Shown: positions 23,174-30,120 of the stretch, piece by piece
Layout: the number at the start of each line of letters is the position of its first letter
Position numbering within the stretch: the stretch's first letter is position 1
Source of the DNA: an uncultured Collinsella sp.
GTDB taxonomy: Bacteria > Actinomycetota > Coriobacteriia > Coriobacteriales > Coriobacteriaceae
NCBI GenBank assembly: GCA_900552755.1
Contig: USAY01000005.1
Location: 1-35,581, forward strand
Direction of reading: 5' to 3'
DNA: 35,581 bases
The notes under the pieces: generated by a model
Told to the model about the DNA's origin: nothing
Database searches by the model: none
What the model saw: the letters and a program-made list of their open reading frames with translations, nothing else
Made by a program: the position numbers and the translations under genes

Positions 23174-24637
23174 ATGCCGGATGCCAAACAGGAGAAGCCC
23201 AAGCGCAGATTCCATCTCCAGCTTCCCCATGTGTACACCATCGCGTTCATGCTGATCGTGTTCTTCGCGGTGCTCACATGGATCGTCCCATCGGGTCAGT
23301 TCGACCGCCAGACCATTCAGACGGCCGCGGGCGAGCGAGAAGTCGCCGTAGCCGGAACGTACCAAGAGGTCGACAAGGTCTACACCGATTCGGAGACGGG
23401 GGAGACCGTCGATCTGCGACAGGGCATCGATGCCGTCCTGCAGGCTCCCGCCAAGGGCATTCAGGCTGCGGCCGATGTCGTCGCGTTCGTCCTGCTGATC
23501 GGCGGATCGTTCGCCATCGTCACCAAGACCAACGCCCTAAACGCCGGCATGAGCCGCGTGATCAAGAAGCTGAAGAACAAGGACATCTTGATCATCCCCA
23601 TCTCCATGATCCTGCTCTCGATCTGCGGCACCACGTTCGGCATGTCCGAGGAGGCGCTGCCGTTCTACGCGATCTTCATCCCCATCATGCTGAGCATCGG
23701 GTATGACTCCATGACCGCGTTCATCATCTGCTTCCTCGGCCCCAACCTTGGTTACTGCGCATCCACTATTGATCCTTTCAACGTGCTGATCGCCCAGGGC
23801 GTTATCGGCATCGAGGGAAATCCCCAGCTTTGGCTCCGCGCCATCCTGTGGGTCATCTTCACCGCCGCGGGCATTTTCTGGGCCATGCGCTACGCGCGCC
23901 GCGTCAAGCTCGATCCCAAGTCCTCCATCACCTATGAGGACGATAAGCAGAAGCGCATCGAGTTCTCTGTCACCGATGCCTCTATCGAAGAGGAGTTCAC
24001 GCTTCGCCACAAGCTCGTCCTCATTGATTTCGCGGTCGGCATGGGCGTTATCGTGTGGGGCCTCGTTACCCAGGGCTGGTATATGGACGAGATCTCCATG
24101 GTGTTCCTGGCCATGGGCCTTCTTGCCGGCATACTCGGCGGCCTGGACGAGAAGACCATTGCGGAGGAGTTCGTCCGCGGAATCGCCGACTTCGCCTACG
24201 CAGCCTGCATCATCGGCATCGCCCGCGGCATCCTGGTCGTCGCAGAGGGCGGAATGATCATCGACTCTATTCTTAACTGGCTCGTCGGACTCCTTGCGGG
24301 CGCTCCGTCCTTCATCTATACCACCTTCATGTACATCGTCCTCGGCCTGCTTTCGCTGCTGGTTCCTTCCAGCTCCGGCCTCGCTGCACTCACCATGCCC
24401 GTCATGGGCCCGCTGACCGAGCTTATGGGCCTCAATCCCGGGGCTGCCGTCACCGCTCTGCAGTTCGCGAACCAGACCGTCAACACCATCAGCCCCGTTG
24501 CGGGCATGACCGTCGCGGGTCTTGCCGTGGCGAAGATCTCCTTCGGGCAATGGTGGAAGACCATCTGGAAGTTCTTTATCTTCATGGTTCTGTTCGGATT
24601 GGTCGCGACTGTGATCTCCGGCCTACTGCCGATGTAG
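23174..24637 (+). CDS. YfcC-family membrane transporter
   Basis: 487 residues, start ATG 23174 after CAGGAGGT. About twelve hydrophobic segments are seen, with the family features LTWIVPSGQFDR near the N-terminus, GGSFAIVTKTNALNAGMSRV, FGMSEEALPFYAIFIPIMLS, CASTIDPFNVLIAQGV and VPSSSGLAALTMPVMGPLTE in the second half. YfcC proteins belong to the ion-transporter superfamily with DcuC and ArcD-like carriers, and move amino acids or related anions. As first gene of the operon it is the likely uptake system for the glycated amine used by the enzymes downstream. E. coli uses an APC permease (FrlA) instead, so this is a different solution. The substrate is inferred from context only. Confidence 0.88.
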   Translation: MPDAKQEKPKRRFHLQLPHVYTIAFMLIVFFAVLTWIVPSGQFDRQTIQTAAGEREVAVAGTYQEVDKVYTDSETGETVDLRQGIDAVLQAPAKGIQAAADVVAFVLLIGGSFAIVTKTNALNAGMSRVIKKLKNKDILIIPISMILLSICGTTFGMSEEALPFYAIFIPIMLSIGYDSMTAFIICFLGPNLGYCASTIDPFNVLIAQGVIGIEGNPQLWLRAILWVIFTAAGIFWAMRYARRVKLDPKSSITYEDDKQKRIEFSVTDASIEEEFTLRHKLVLIDFAVGMGVIVWGLVTQGWYMDEISMVFLAMGLLAGILGGLDEKTIAEEFVRGIADFAYAACIIGIARGILVVAEGGMIIDSILNWLVGLLAGAPSFIYTTFMYIVLGLLSLLVPSSSGLAALTMPVMGPLTELMGLNPGAAVTALQFANQTVNTISPVAGMTVAGLAVAKISFGQWWKTIWKFFIFMVLFGLVATVISGLLPM

Positions 24638-24649
24638 GAGGTGCCCAGC

Positions 24650-25507
24650 ATGGATTTAAGCGCTTCCACACCCCGTCTGCGTCGCGAGCAGGTCGCCGGC
24701 ATGAACATTCACTACATCATGTGGTCGCTCGATTATTTCCTTGATGTTCAGCAGCGCCTTGGCTTCAAAACCATCGAGCTTTGGGCGGCCGAGCCGCACG
24801 TGACGCTGGACCACACGGGGTATTTCGAGGCCGACAAGCTTCGCCGCAAGATCGAGTCCCGCGGACTCTCCGGGAGCTCCCTGTGCCCGGAGAACGTGGT
24901 GTATCCGTGGCAGTACGCTGCCAGAAAGCCCCTCCACGCGCAGCGGAGCCTCGCTTACTTCAAGCACGGCATCGAGCTCGCCGAGGTGCTCGGCGCCCCG
25001 TATATGTCCATCAACTCCGGTTGGGGCGATTGGGACGAGGACCGCGAGGAAGCTTGGAAGCGCTCTGCCGAGCACTTGGCGATTCTTGCGGACTATGCCG
25101 GAGAGCACGGCGTGACCCTCTGCATGGAGAGCCTGAGGCCGGAAGAGAGCAACTTGGTGGTTACACTCGCGGATGCCAGGCGCATGCTTGACCAAGTAGC
25201 CAACCCGCACCTTACTCCAATGGTGGACACTACTGCTATGGGAGTCGCCGGCGAGAGCCTTGAAGAGTGGTTTGCCGAGTTTGGCGATGGTGCCATAAGG
25301 AACATGCACTTCATTGATGGCGACCCATACGGCCATCTGGTTTGGGGCGATGGAAAGCACAGCATGGACGATTTCGTGCGTGTCCTCAACGCGCATGGGT
25401 TCGAGGGCTATCTTGGCCAGGAGATCACCGATGGAAGGTATTTCGATGATCCCGCAGCAGCGGACCGGCGCAACATGGACGCCTTCGAGAGGTATTTTGT
25501 CGACTAG
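24650..25507 (+). CDS. frlC: FrlC-like sugar epimerase (TIM-barrel, xylose isomerase-like)
   Basis: 285 residues from ATG 24650, correctly spaced from AGGAGGT; it follows the transporter stop by 12 nt. The metal ligands of this family fit: Glu160 (LCMESLRP), Asp193 (MVDTT), His220 (NMHFID) and Glu258 (GQEIT). The ESLRPEESNLVVT segment matches the ExLTPxESNV pattern of fructoselysine 3-epimerase. In E. coli FrlC interconverts psicoselysine and fructoselysine, feeding the kinase and deglycase. Neighbouring SIS deglycase and PfkB kinase genes support this over a generic isomerase. The exact amine or sugar may differ. Confidence 0.8.
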   Translation: MDLSASTPRLRREQVAGMNIHYIMWSLDYFLDVQQRLGFKTIELWAAEPHVTLDHTGYFEADKLRRKIESRGLSGSSLCPENVVYPWQYAARKPLHAQRSLAYFKHGIELAEVLGAPYMSINSGWGDWDEDREEAWKRSAEHLAILADYAGEHGVTLCMESLRPEESNLVVTLADARRMLDQVANPHLTPMVDTTAMGVAGESLEEWFAEFGDGAIRNMHFIDGDPYGHLVWGDGKHSMDDFVRVLNAHGFEGYLGQEITDGRYFDDPAAADRRNMDAFERYFVD

Positions 25508-25570
25508 CGCGTAGCTCCCATTCGCGTGGGGCAGTCAACACGCTTGACGAGAAGACTTGCAGTAAACGTT

Positions 25571-25586
25571 GGCGGATTCGTCCGCC
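25571..25586 (+). other. UUCG tetraloop hairpin before frlB-like gene
   Basis: GGCGGA-TTCG-TCCGCC forms a very stable stem with a UUCG loop, 8 nt before the ribosome site of the gene at 25608. It sits in a 100-nt intercistronic gap of an otherwise tight operon. Likely roles are mRNA processing or protection of the downstream message. Confidence 0.6.
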
Positions 25587-25607
25587 GTATCGAAAGGAAG
25601 AATAACA

Positions 25608-26576
25608 ATGAACGCACATGATCTCATCGCCGACGCAATCGCCGAAAAGGGCGGTTTCGATAGCGTCTTCTGGGTTGCCTGCGGCGGCTCCCTCATCGAC
25701 CTGCTGCCCGCCCATGAGCTGCTTAAGCGCGAGGCGACTACGTTTGCCAGTGAGGCGTATACCGCCCGCGAGTTCGATATCATGCGTCCCAAGCGCCTGG
25801 GCGAAAAGTCCCTTGTTATCGCTTGCAGCCACTCCGGCAACACTCCCGAGGTAATCGATGCGTGCTCGATCGCCAAGGCGGCGGGCGCAACCGTTATCGC
25901 ACAGACCGACAACGCCGGCTCCGGCATCGATAACGGTGAGTGGACGTGCTGGGTATATCCGTGGGGCGAGGGAGTTCCGCAGGCGGAGGTACCCGCCGGC
26001 ATCTCTTTGGCTCTCGCTGCCGAGCTCTTGGATCAGCAGGAAGGTTATGCTGACCTTGCCGATATGTACGAAGGCATCGCCAAGATGGACCGGATCCTGC
26101 CTGCGGCTCGCGAGAAGGTCAACGCCGAACTTTGCGACCGTTTCGCTGCCCTGTGCCAGGACCACAAGTTCCTGTATATCTTGGGATCCGGTCCCGTGTT
26201 TAGCCAGACCTATGGCTTCGCTATCTGCTCGCTTATGGAGATGCAGTGGCAGAGCTGCGCCTATATCCACTCCGGCGAGTACTTCCACGGCCCCTTCGAG
26301 GTGACCGAGCCCGGAGTCTTCTACTTCCTGCAGATGTCTTCCAGTGAGTGCCGAGCCATGGATGAGCGCGCCCTCGCATTCCTCGAGACCCATACCGACA
26401 CTCTTATGGTGCTCGACGCCATGGAGTACGGCATGGACCAAGTACCGGCAAGCGTTCGCGCGTTCCTTGATCCAATCCTGTTCTACGCGATGAACTGTGA
26501 GCTGCGCTCCGCTCGCGGCAAGGTGTTCGACCATCACCCGGACGTGCGTCGTTACATGGGCATCGAGAAGTACTAG
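25608..26576 (+). CDS. frlB: FrlB-like fructosamine-6-phosphate deglycase (SIS domain)
   Basis: 322 residues from ATG 25608 after AAGGAAGAA. Two SIS domains are visible: the first with ACGGSLIDLLPAHEL and IACSHSGNTPEVIDA (phosphosugar binding loops, residues 24-86), the second with YILGSGPVFSQTYGFAICSL and SGEYFHGPFEV, which carries the Glu/His used in catalysis in this family. The C-terminus HHPDVRRYMGIEKY resembles the closing HPLxTRRYM of FrlB. The reaction is cleavage of an N-(6-phosphofructosyl) amine, such as fructoselysine 6-phosphate, to glucose 6-phosphate and the free amine, with the neighbouring kinase supplying the phosphate. Related GfrE/GfrF deglycases act on other Amadori compounds, so the amine is uncertain. 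Confidence 0.83.
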   Translation: MNAHDLIADAIAEKGGFDSVFWVACGGSLIDLLPAHELLKREATTFASEAYTAREFDIMRPKRLGEKSLVIACSHSGNTPEVIDACSIAKAAGATVIAQTDNAGSGIDNGEWTCWVYPWGEGVPQAEVPAGISLALAAELLDQQEGYADLADMYEGIAKMDRILPAAREKVNAELCDRFAALCQDHKFLYILGSGPVFSQTYGFAICSLMEMQWQSCAYIHSGEYFHGPFEVTEPGVFYFLQMSSSECRAMDERALAFLETHTDTLMVLDAMEYGMDQVPASVRAFLDPILFYAMNCELRSARGKVFDHHPDVRRYMGIEKY

Positions 26577-26636
26577 CGATTTTAGAACGGGGCGCGAAGC
26601 GCGTTGAGACGTGCGAATCCTCGCGCCTCTTCTGCT

Positions 26637-26652
26637 CGCCGTAGCCACGGCG
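26637..26652 (+). other. Stem-loop before frlD-like gene
   Basis: CGCCGT-AGCC-ACGGCG, a perfect 6-bp stem, lies 11 nt before the ribosome site of the kinase gene. It mirrors the hairpin before the deglycase gene, so both intercistronic gaps carry one. Confidence 0.5.
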
Positions 26653-26674
26653 GTTTACCTGAATGGAGATAACC

Positions 26675-27547
26675 ATGGCAGCCTATCCTATAAGCGTGCT
26701 CGGCTTTGGAGACAACGTTGTCGATAAGTACGAGCATATCAAGACTATGTATCCCGGCGGCAACGCAGTCAACTTCGCCGTCTTCGCCAAGAAGCTCGGT
26801 GTCGATCGCAGCGCCTACATGGGAATCTTCGGATCAGATGAGGAGGCCGAGCACGTTATAGCATCGCTTGAGGACGAGGGCGTCGAGCTTCTTCGCTGCC
26901 AGCAGGTCCTGGGCGTCAACGGCGCCGCTCGCGTGACCGTTGACAAGACCGGGGACCGTATCTTCCTGGGCTCCAATGAAGGCGGCATACGTGGCGACAT
27001 GCGCTACGTGATAGACCGCTTCGCCGCCGAGTACGTCAGCGGCTTCGATTTGGTGCACAGCGGCAACTACTGCTTCACCGAGCGCGAGCTCCCCAAGATC
27101 AAGGCTGCCGGTGTGCCTATCAGCTTCGACTTCTCCGATGACTCCACCGACGAGTACTTCGAGCAGATTGCGCCATTTGTGACGTACGCCTTTATGTCCA
27201 TGGGCGACGCTTCCCTGGAGGATATCAAGGCGAAGCTCGAGTGGGTGAAGGCCCTTGGCCCTCAAATCGTATGCGCGTCGCGCGGGAGCAAGGGTTCCGT
27301 CGCCTATGACGGCGAAAACTTCTACGAGCAGGGCATCAAGCCCGTGGCGCCCGAGGAGCTCAAAGACGCTATGGCGGCCGGCGATTCACTGCTGACGGCG
27401 TTTTTGGTCACCTATCTTTCCAAGAAGAAGGCCGGCGAGTGCGGCGAGGCCGCAATTCGCGAGAGCTTGGACTTCGCTGCCGGTTTTGCGGCGCAGACCT
27501 GCAAGATCGAGGGCAGTTGGGGCCACCCGCTGGTCTACGAGAACTAG
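26675..27547 (+). CDS. frlD: FrlD-like fructosamine 6-kinase (PfkB family)
   Basis: 290 residues from ATG 26675; GGAGA lies 7 nt upstream, while an ATG four codons earlier (26663) overlaps that site. N-terminal GFGDNVVDKYEHIKTMYPGG with GGNAVNFAVF (residues 28-37) is the FrlD form of the PfkB sugar-binding motif. The region SFDFSDDSTDEYFEQIAPFV also matches FrlD. The C-terminal signature is DAMAAGDSLLTAFL, with catalytic Asp237; the usual GAGD reads AAGD, so one anion-hole glycine is alanine. It should transfer phosphate from ATP to the 6-hydroxyl of the imported fructosamine, giving the deglycase substrate. It is the last gene of the operon. Confidence 0.83.
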   Translation: MAAYPISVLGFGDNVVDKYEHIKTMYPGGNAVNFAVFAKKLGVDRSAYMGIFGSDEEAEHVIASLEDEGVELLRCQQVLGVNGAARVTVDKTGDRIFLGSNEGGIRGDMRYVIDRFAAEYVSGFDLVHSGNYCFTERELPKIKAAGVPISFDFSDDSTDEYFEQIAPFVTYAFMSMGDASLEDIKAKLEWVKALGPQIVCASRGSKGSVAYDGENFYEQGIKPVAPEELKDAMAAGDSLLTAFLVTYLSKKKAGECGEAAIRESLDFAAGFAAQTCKIEGSWGHPLVYEN

Positions 27548-27559
27548 TTTTTTGTCGTG

Positions 27560-27583
27560 GCGGGGTGTCTTGGGGCGCCCCGC
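27560..27583 (+). terminator. Hairpin terminator after the frl-like operon
   Basis: GCGGGGTGTC (27560-27569) pairs with GGCGCCCCGC (27574-27583), 10 bp with two G.T pairs and loop TTGG, 13 nt after the stop codon. It lacks a T tract, so termination may be incomplete. Confidence 0.6.
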
Positions 27584-27717
27584 ATTGCGTTGGGAGTCAA
27601 GATGTCCGTTCGTGCCTGCGCGGCAGGATTTTGCTGTGCCGATGTCTACCAGAATCTGGATCCCCTGGGTTGCATCCAAGGGGGCCTCTCAGGAGCGCTT
27701 CGAGGGGTGCTTCTTGA

Positions 27718-27755
27718 GTATATGAAGGCAAAAGGGATATGCAATCTTCATATAC
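27718..27755. repeat. 10-bp perfect inverted repeat
   Basis: GTATATGAAG (27718-27727) and CTTCATATAC (27746-27755) are perfect complements 18 nt apart. They lie in the 494-base non-coding gap between the frl operon and pknB. Short open frames here (27557-27850) have no recognisable product and differ in base use from their neighbours. Confidence 0.5.
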
Positions 27756-27829
27756 GGCCTTCTTTTAGAGGGCGTTGTCCTTACTCTTTCATCTCCTTGC
27801 TTCTGGACATTTTGTCTATAGGCAAGAGT

Positions 27830-27847
27830 CCATGGTCGAGACCATGG
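27830..27847. repeat. 18-bp palindrome
   Basis: CCATGGTC-GA-GACCATGG is a near-perfect palindrome with 8-bp arms. It is typical of a dimeric regulator site, but no gene starts next to it. A further weak hairpin, GAGGC/GCCTC followed by TTTGTG, lies near 27898-27921. Confidence 0.4.
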
Positions 27848-27957
27848 TGAAGTTCTGCGGCTAGTAATTACTGCATTACATATTCTGTTGTCACCTGGGA
27901 GGCTTGTTTTTGCGGGCCTCTTTGTGTTGCTATGGAGCCCTGGCCTGTCGATAAACA

Positions 27958-27991
27958 AAGCGCCCGCTTGCCGGGGAGCAAGCGGGCGCTT
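27958..27991 (-). terminator. Terminator of the pknB operon
   Basis: AAGCGCCCGCTTGC (27958-27971) and GCAAGCGGGCGCTT (27978-27991) form a perfect 14-bp stem with a 6-nt loop. Read on the minus strand it is followed by TTTGTTTAT. It lies 50 nt after the pknB stop codon. Confidence 0.9.
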
Positions 27992-28041
27992 CTGAGCGAA
28001 TATGTTTGCGGCCATAGCCGCTGCAGGTGATGGGTTGTCGA

Positions 28042-29988
28042 CTAGTTAGTCGTCGTGCCGGAATCGTCACCCGAGGTGGAGCCAGAAAGTGCGACCGTCA
28101 GCGTGATCGTGCTGTCGGTGGACTGTTTGCCGGTGGGGGAGACGCCCGTAACGGTGGCATCCTCGTTACCGCTCACGGGATTGCCGTTCTGGTCACAGAA
28201 GCCAATGTTATAGAAACCGGCGTTGTTGAGTGCGGTGACGGCGGCGGAAATGCTCTTACCGTACAGGTTGCCCGGGACGGCGGCCTTGCCGGACTTCTTG
28301 GCAATGACGACGGTAATCGTGGCGCCGGGCTTCTGCTTGCCGCTGGGGTTCCAGCTGATCACGGTGCCCTCGGTAACCGAGTCGTTCTCCTGGTAGCTAA
28401 CGTCGACGCCAAAGCCTGCCATATCGAGGGCGTTGCGCGCCTGGGCCTCGGTCATGTCGGTCAGGTCGGGGACGGACGTGGTATCCGGGCCGCTCGAGAC
28501 CTTGTACGAGATGGTCGTGCCCTTCGCGACTTCCTTACCGGCTTCGGTGCCCTGCTCAAAGACCTGGCCCTCATCAGCCTCGTTGGCCTCCTCGGAGGCG
28601 TTGCCCTTCAGGCCAACGCTTGCCAGTGCGGCTTCTGCTTGGTCCTTGGTCAGGCCGACAAGTTTGGGAACCTCAACCTTTTCGGAGGGCTTGGGGCCCT
28701 TGGAGATTACCAGGTTCACCTTGGTGCCCTTGGTCTTCTTGGTGTTGCCGTTGGGCGTCTGCTCGGCGACCTTGCCCTCGTCGACATCGTCGTTGTAGCT
28801 TTGGTCGATGGTGCCGACCTCGAGGCCGGCTTCCTTGATCAGCTCGACGGCAGTCTGCTGGTCCTTGCCCAGCACATCGGGCACGGTGACCTGCTCGCCG
28901 CCAAAGAGTCCTGTGGCAAAGGCCACCACAACGCCAACCACGGCGATTGCGGCGACTACGGCGGCGATAATCTTGTTCTTGTTGGACTTGGGCTGATCGA
29001 CCTCGTAGGAACCGGTGGAACCCGAGACGGCGCTGCGGGGGTTGGTCTGTCCGCTTACGCCCGATACGGGGCGAACCATAGCGCGCGTGGAGTCAGACAG
29101 CTCACGGGTCTTGGTAGCGCCCAGCTCACCGGGGGCGCCGATGATGCGCGTGGGCTCCGAGACGTTGACGGCACGGCCCGACAGGTAGCTGTTGAGCACC
29201 TGACGCAGCTCGTCGGCGGTCTGGAAGCGGTTTGCCGGGTCCTTCTCCATGCACTTGAGGATGATGCGCTCAAGGTCGGCGTCGACACCGGAGTTGATCT
29301 GGCTCGGCGGAATAGGCAACTCGTTGACCTGCTTGAGTGCGACCGAGATGGCGTCGTCGCCGTCAAAGGGTACGCGGCCGGTGGCGCACTCGTACATGAC
29401 GACACCCAGCGAGTAGATATCCGAGGTGGGGCCGAGGTCCTGGCCGCGGGTCTGTTCGGGGCTTACATAGTGGGCGGTGCCCAGCACGTTGTTATCCTGC
29501 GTGAGGTGGCTGTTCTTGGCGCGTGCGATGCCAAAATCCATGACCTTGATGTTGCCGTCGGGCAGCACCATGATGTTTTGCGGCTTAATGTCGCGGTGGA
29601 TGATCTCGTGCTTGTGTGCGACCGAAAGCGCGGAGCTGATCTGCGAGCCGATCTGCGCGACCTTCTTGGGATCGAGGGCGCCGTGGCTCTTGATGCCGCT
29701 CTTAAGGTCGGTACCGCGCAGGTACTCCATGACGATGTAATAGGTGTCGCCGTCCTTGCCCCAGTCGTAGACGCCCACGATATAGGGGGAGGACAGGCCG
29801 GCCGCTGCCTGGGCCTCCTGCTTAAAGCGGGCGGCGAAGGTGGCGTCGCCGGCATACTGCGGCAGCATGATCTTGACGGCAACCGTGCGGTCGAGGACCT
29901 GATCCTGTGCACGGAAGACGGTCGCCATACCGCCCGTTCCCACCTTATCCTTGAGGAGGTATCTTCCCCCGAGGACCCTCTGTTCCAT
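28042..29988 (-). CDS. pknB: PknB-type Ser/Thr protein kinase with four PASTA repeats
   Basis: 648 residues from ATG 29988 (MEQRVLGGRYLLKDKVGTGG), chosen for the AGGAG five bases upstream rather than the ATG at 30003. The kinase domain (residues 10-270) has GTGGMATVF, catalytic Lys39, HRDIKPQN at 131-138, DFG at 151-153 and GTAHYVSPEQ. A Ser/Thr-rich juxtamembrane linker leads to one transmembrane helix (about 335-355, IIAAVVAAIAVVGVVVAFAT). Four extracellular PASTA repeats follow (QVTVPDVLGK, KVEVPKLVGL, TTSVPDLTDM, KAAVPGNLYG) and a Ser/Thr/Gly tail. PASTA domains sense muropeptides or lipid II. The kinase regulates wall growth and division and is opposed by the PP2C phosphatase in the same operon. 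It is the last gene of the phosphatase-SEDS/PBP-kinase group. Confidence 0.96.
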   Translation of the reverse strand: MEQRVLGGRYLLKDKVGTGGMATVFRAQDQVLDRTVAVKIMLPQYAGDATFAARFKQEAQAAAGLSSPYIVGVYDWGKDGDTYYIVMEYLRGTDLKSGIKSHGALDPKKVAQIGSQISSALSVAHKHEIIHRDIKPQNIMVLPDGNIKVMDFGIARAKNSHLTQDNNVLGTAHYVSPEQTRGQDLGPTSDIYSLGVVMYECATGRVPFDGDDAISVALKQVNELPIPPSQINSGVDADLERIILKCMEKDPANRFQTADELRQVLNSYLSGRAVNVSEPTRIIGAPGELGATKTRELSDSTRAMVRPVSGVSGQTNPRSAVSGSTGSYEVDQPKSNKNKIIAAVVAAIAVVGVVVAFATGLFGGEQVTVPDVLGKDQQTAVELIKEAGLEVGTIDQSYNDDVDEGKVAEQTPNGNTKKTKGTKVNLVISKGPKPSEKVEVPKLVGLTKDQAEAALASVGLKGNASEEANEADEGQVFEQGTEAGKEVAKGTTISYKVSSGPDTTSVPDLTDMTEAQARNALDMAGFGVDVSYQENDSVTEGTVISWNPSGKQKPGATITVVIAKKSGKAAVPGNLYGKSISAAVTALNNAGFYNIGFCDQNGNPVSGNEDATVTGVSPTGKQSTDSTITLTVALSGSTSGDDSGTTTN

Positions 29989-30120
29989 TCCTGCTCCTAA
30001 CATAACTATTCGCTCAACGATGTGTGTAGTACCAAATGTGTGGCCGCTGGGGCCGTGTGGAGCGTTGCCGCTAGCTCATCGGCCGCGGCGCGCCATAAGT
30101 ATCAGCTTTGATCATGGGCA

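Noticed and set aside
27557..27850. Short plus-strand frame of 97 codons after the frl operon
   Set aside because: It has mixed base use, no clear ribosome site and no family, and it is interrupted by inverted repeats better explained as regulatory sequence.
28027..30000. Long plus-strand open frame of about 650 codons
   Set aside because: It is exactly antisense to pknB, which has all kinase and PASTA motifs. The frame is open only because of high GC codon bias.
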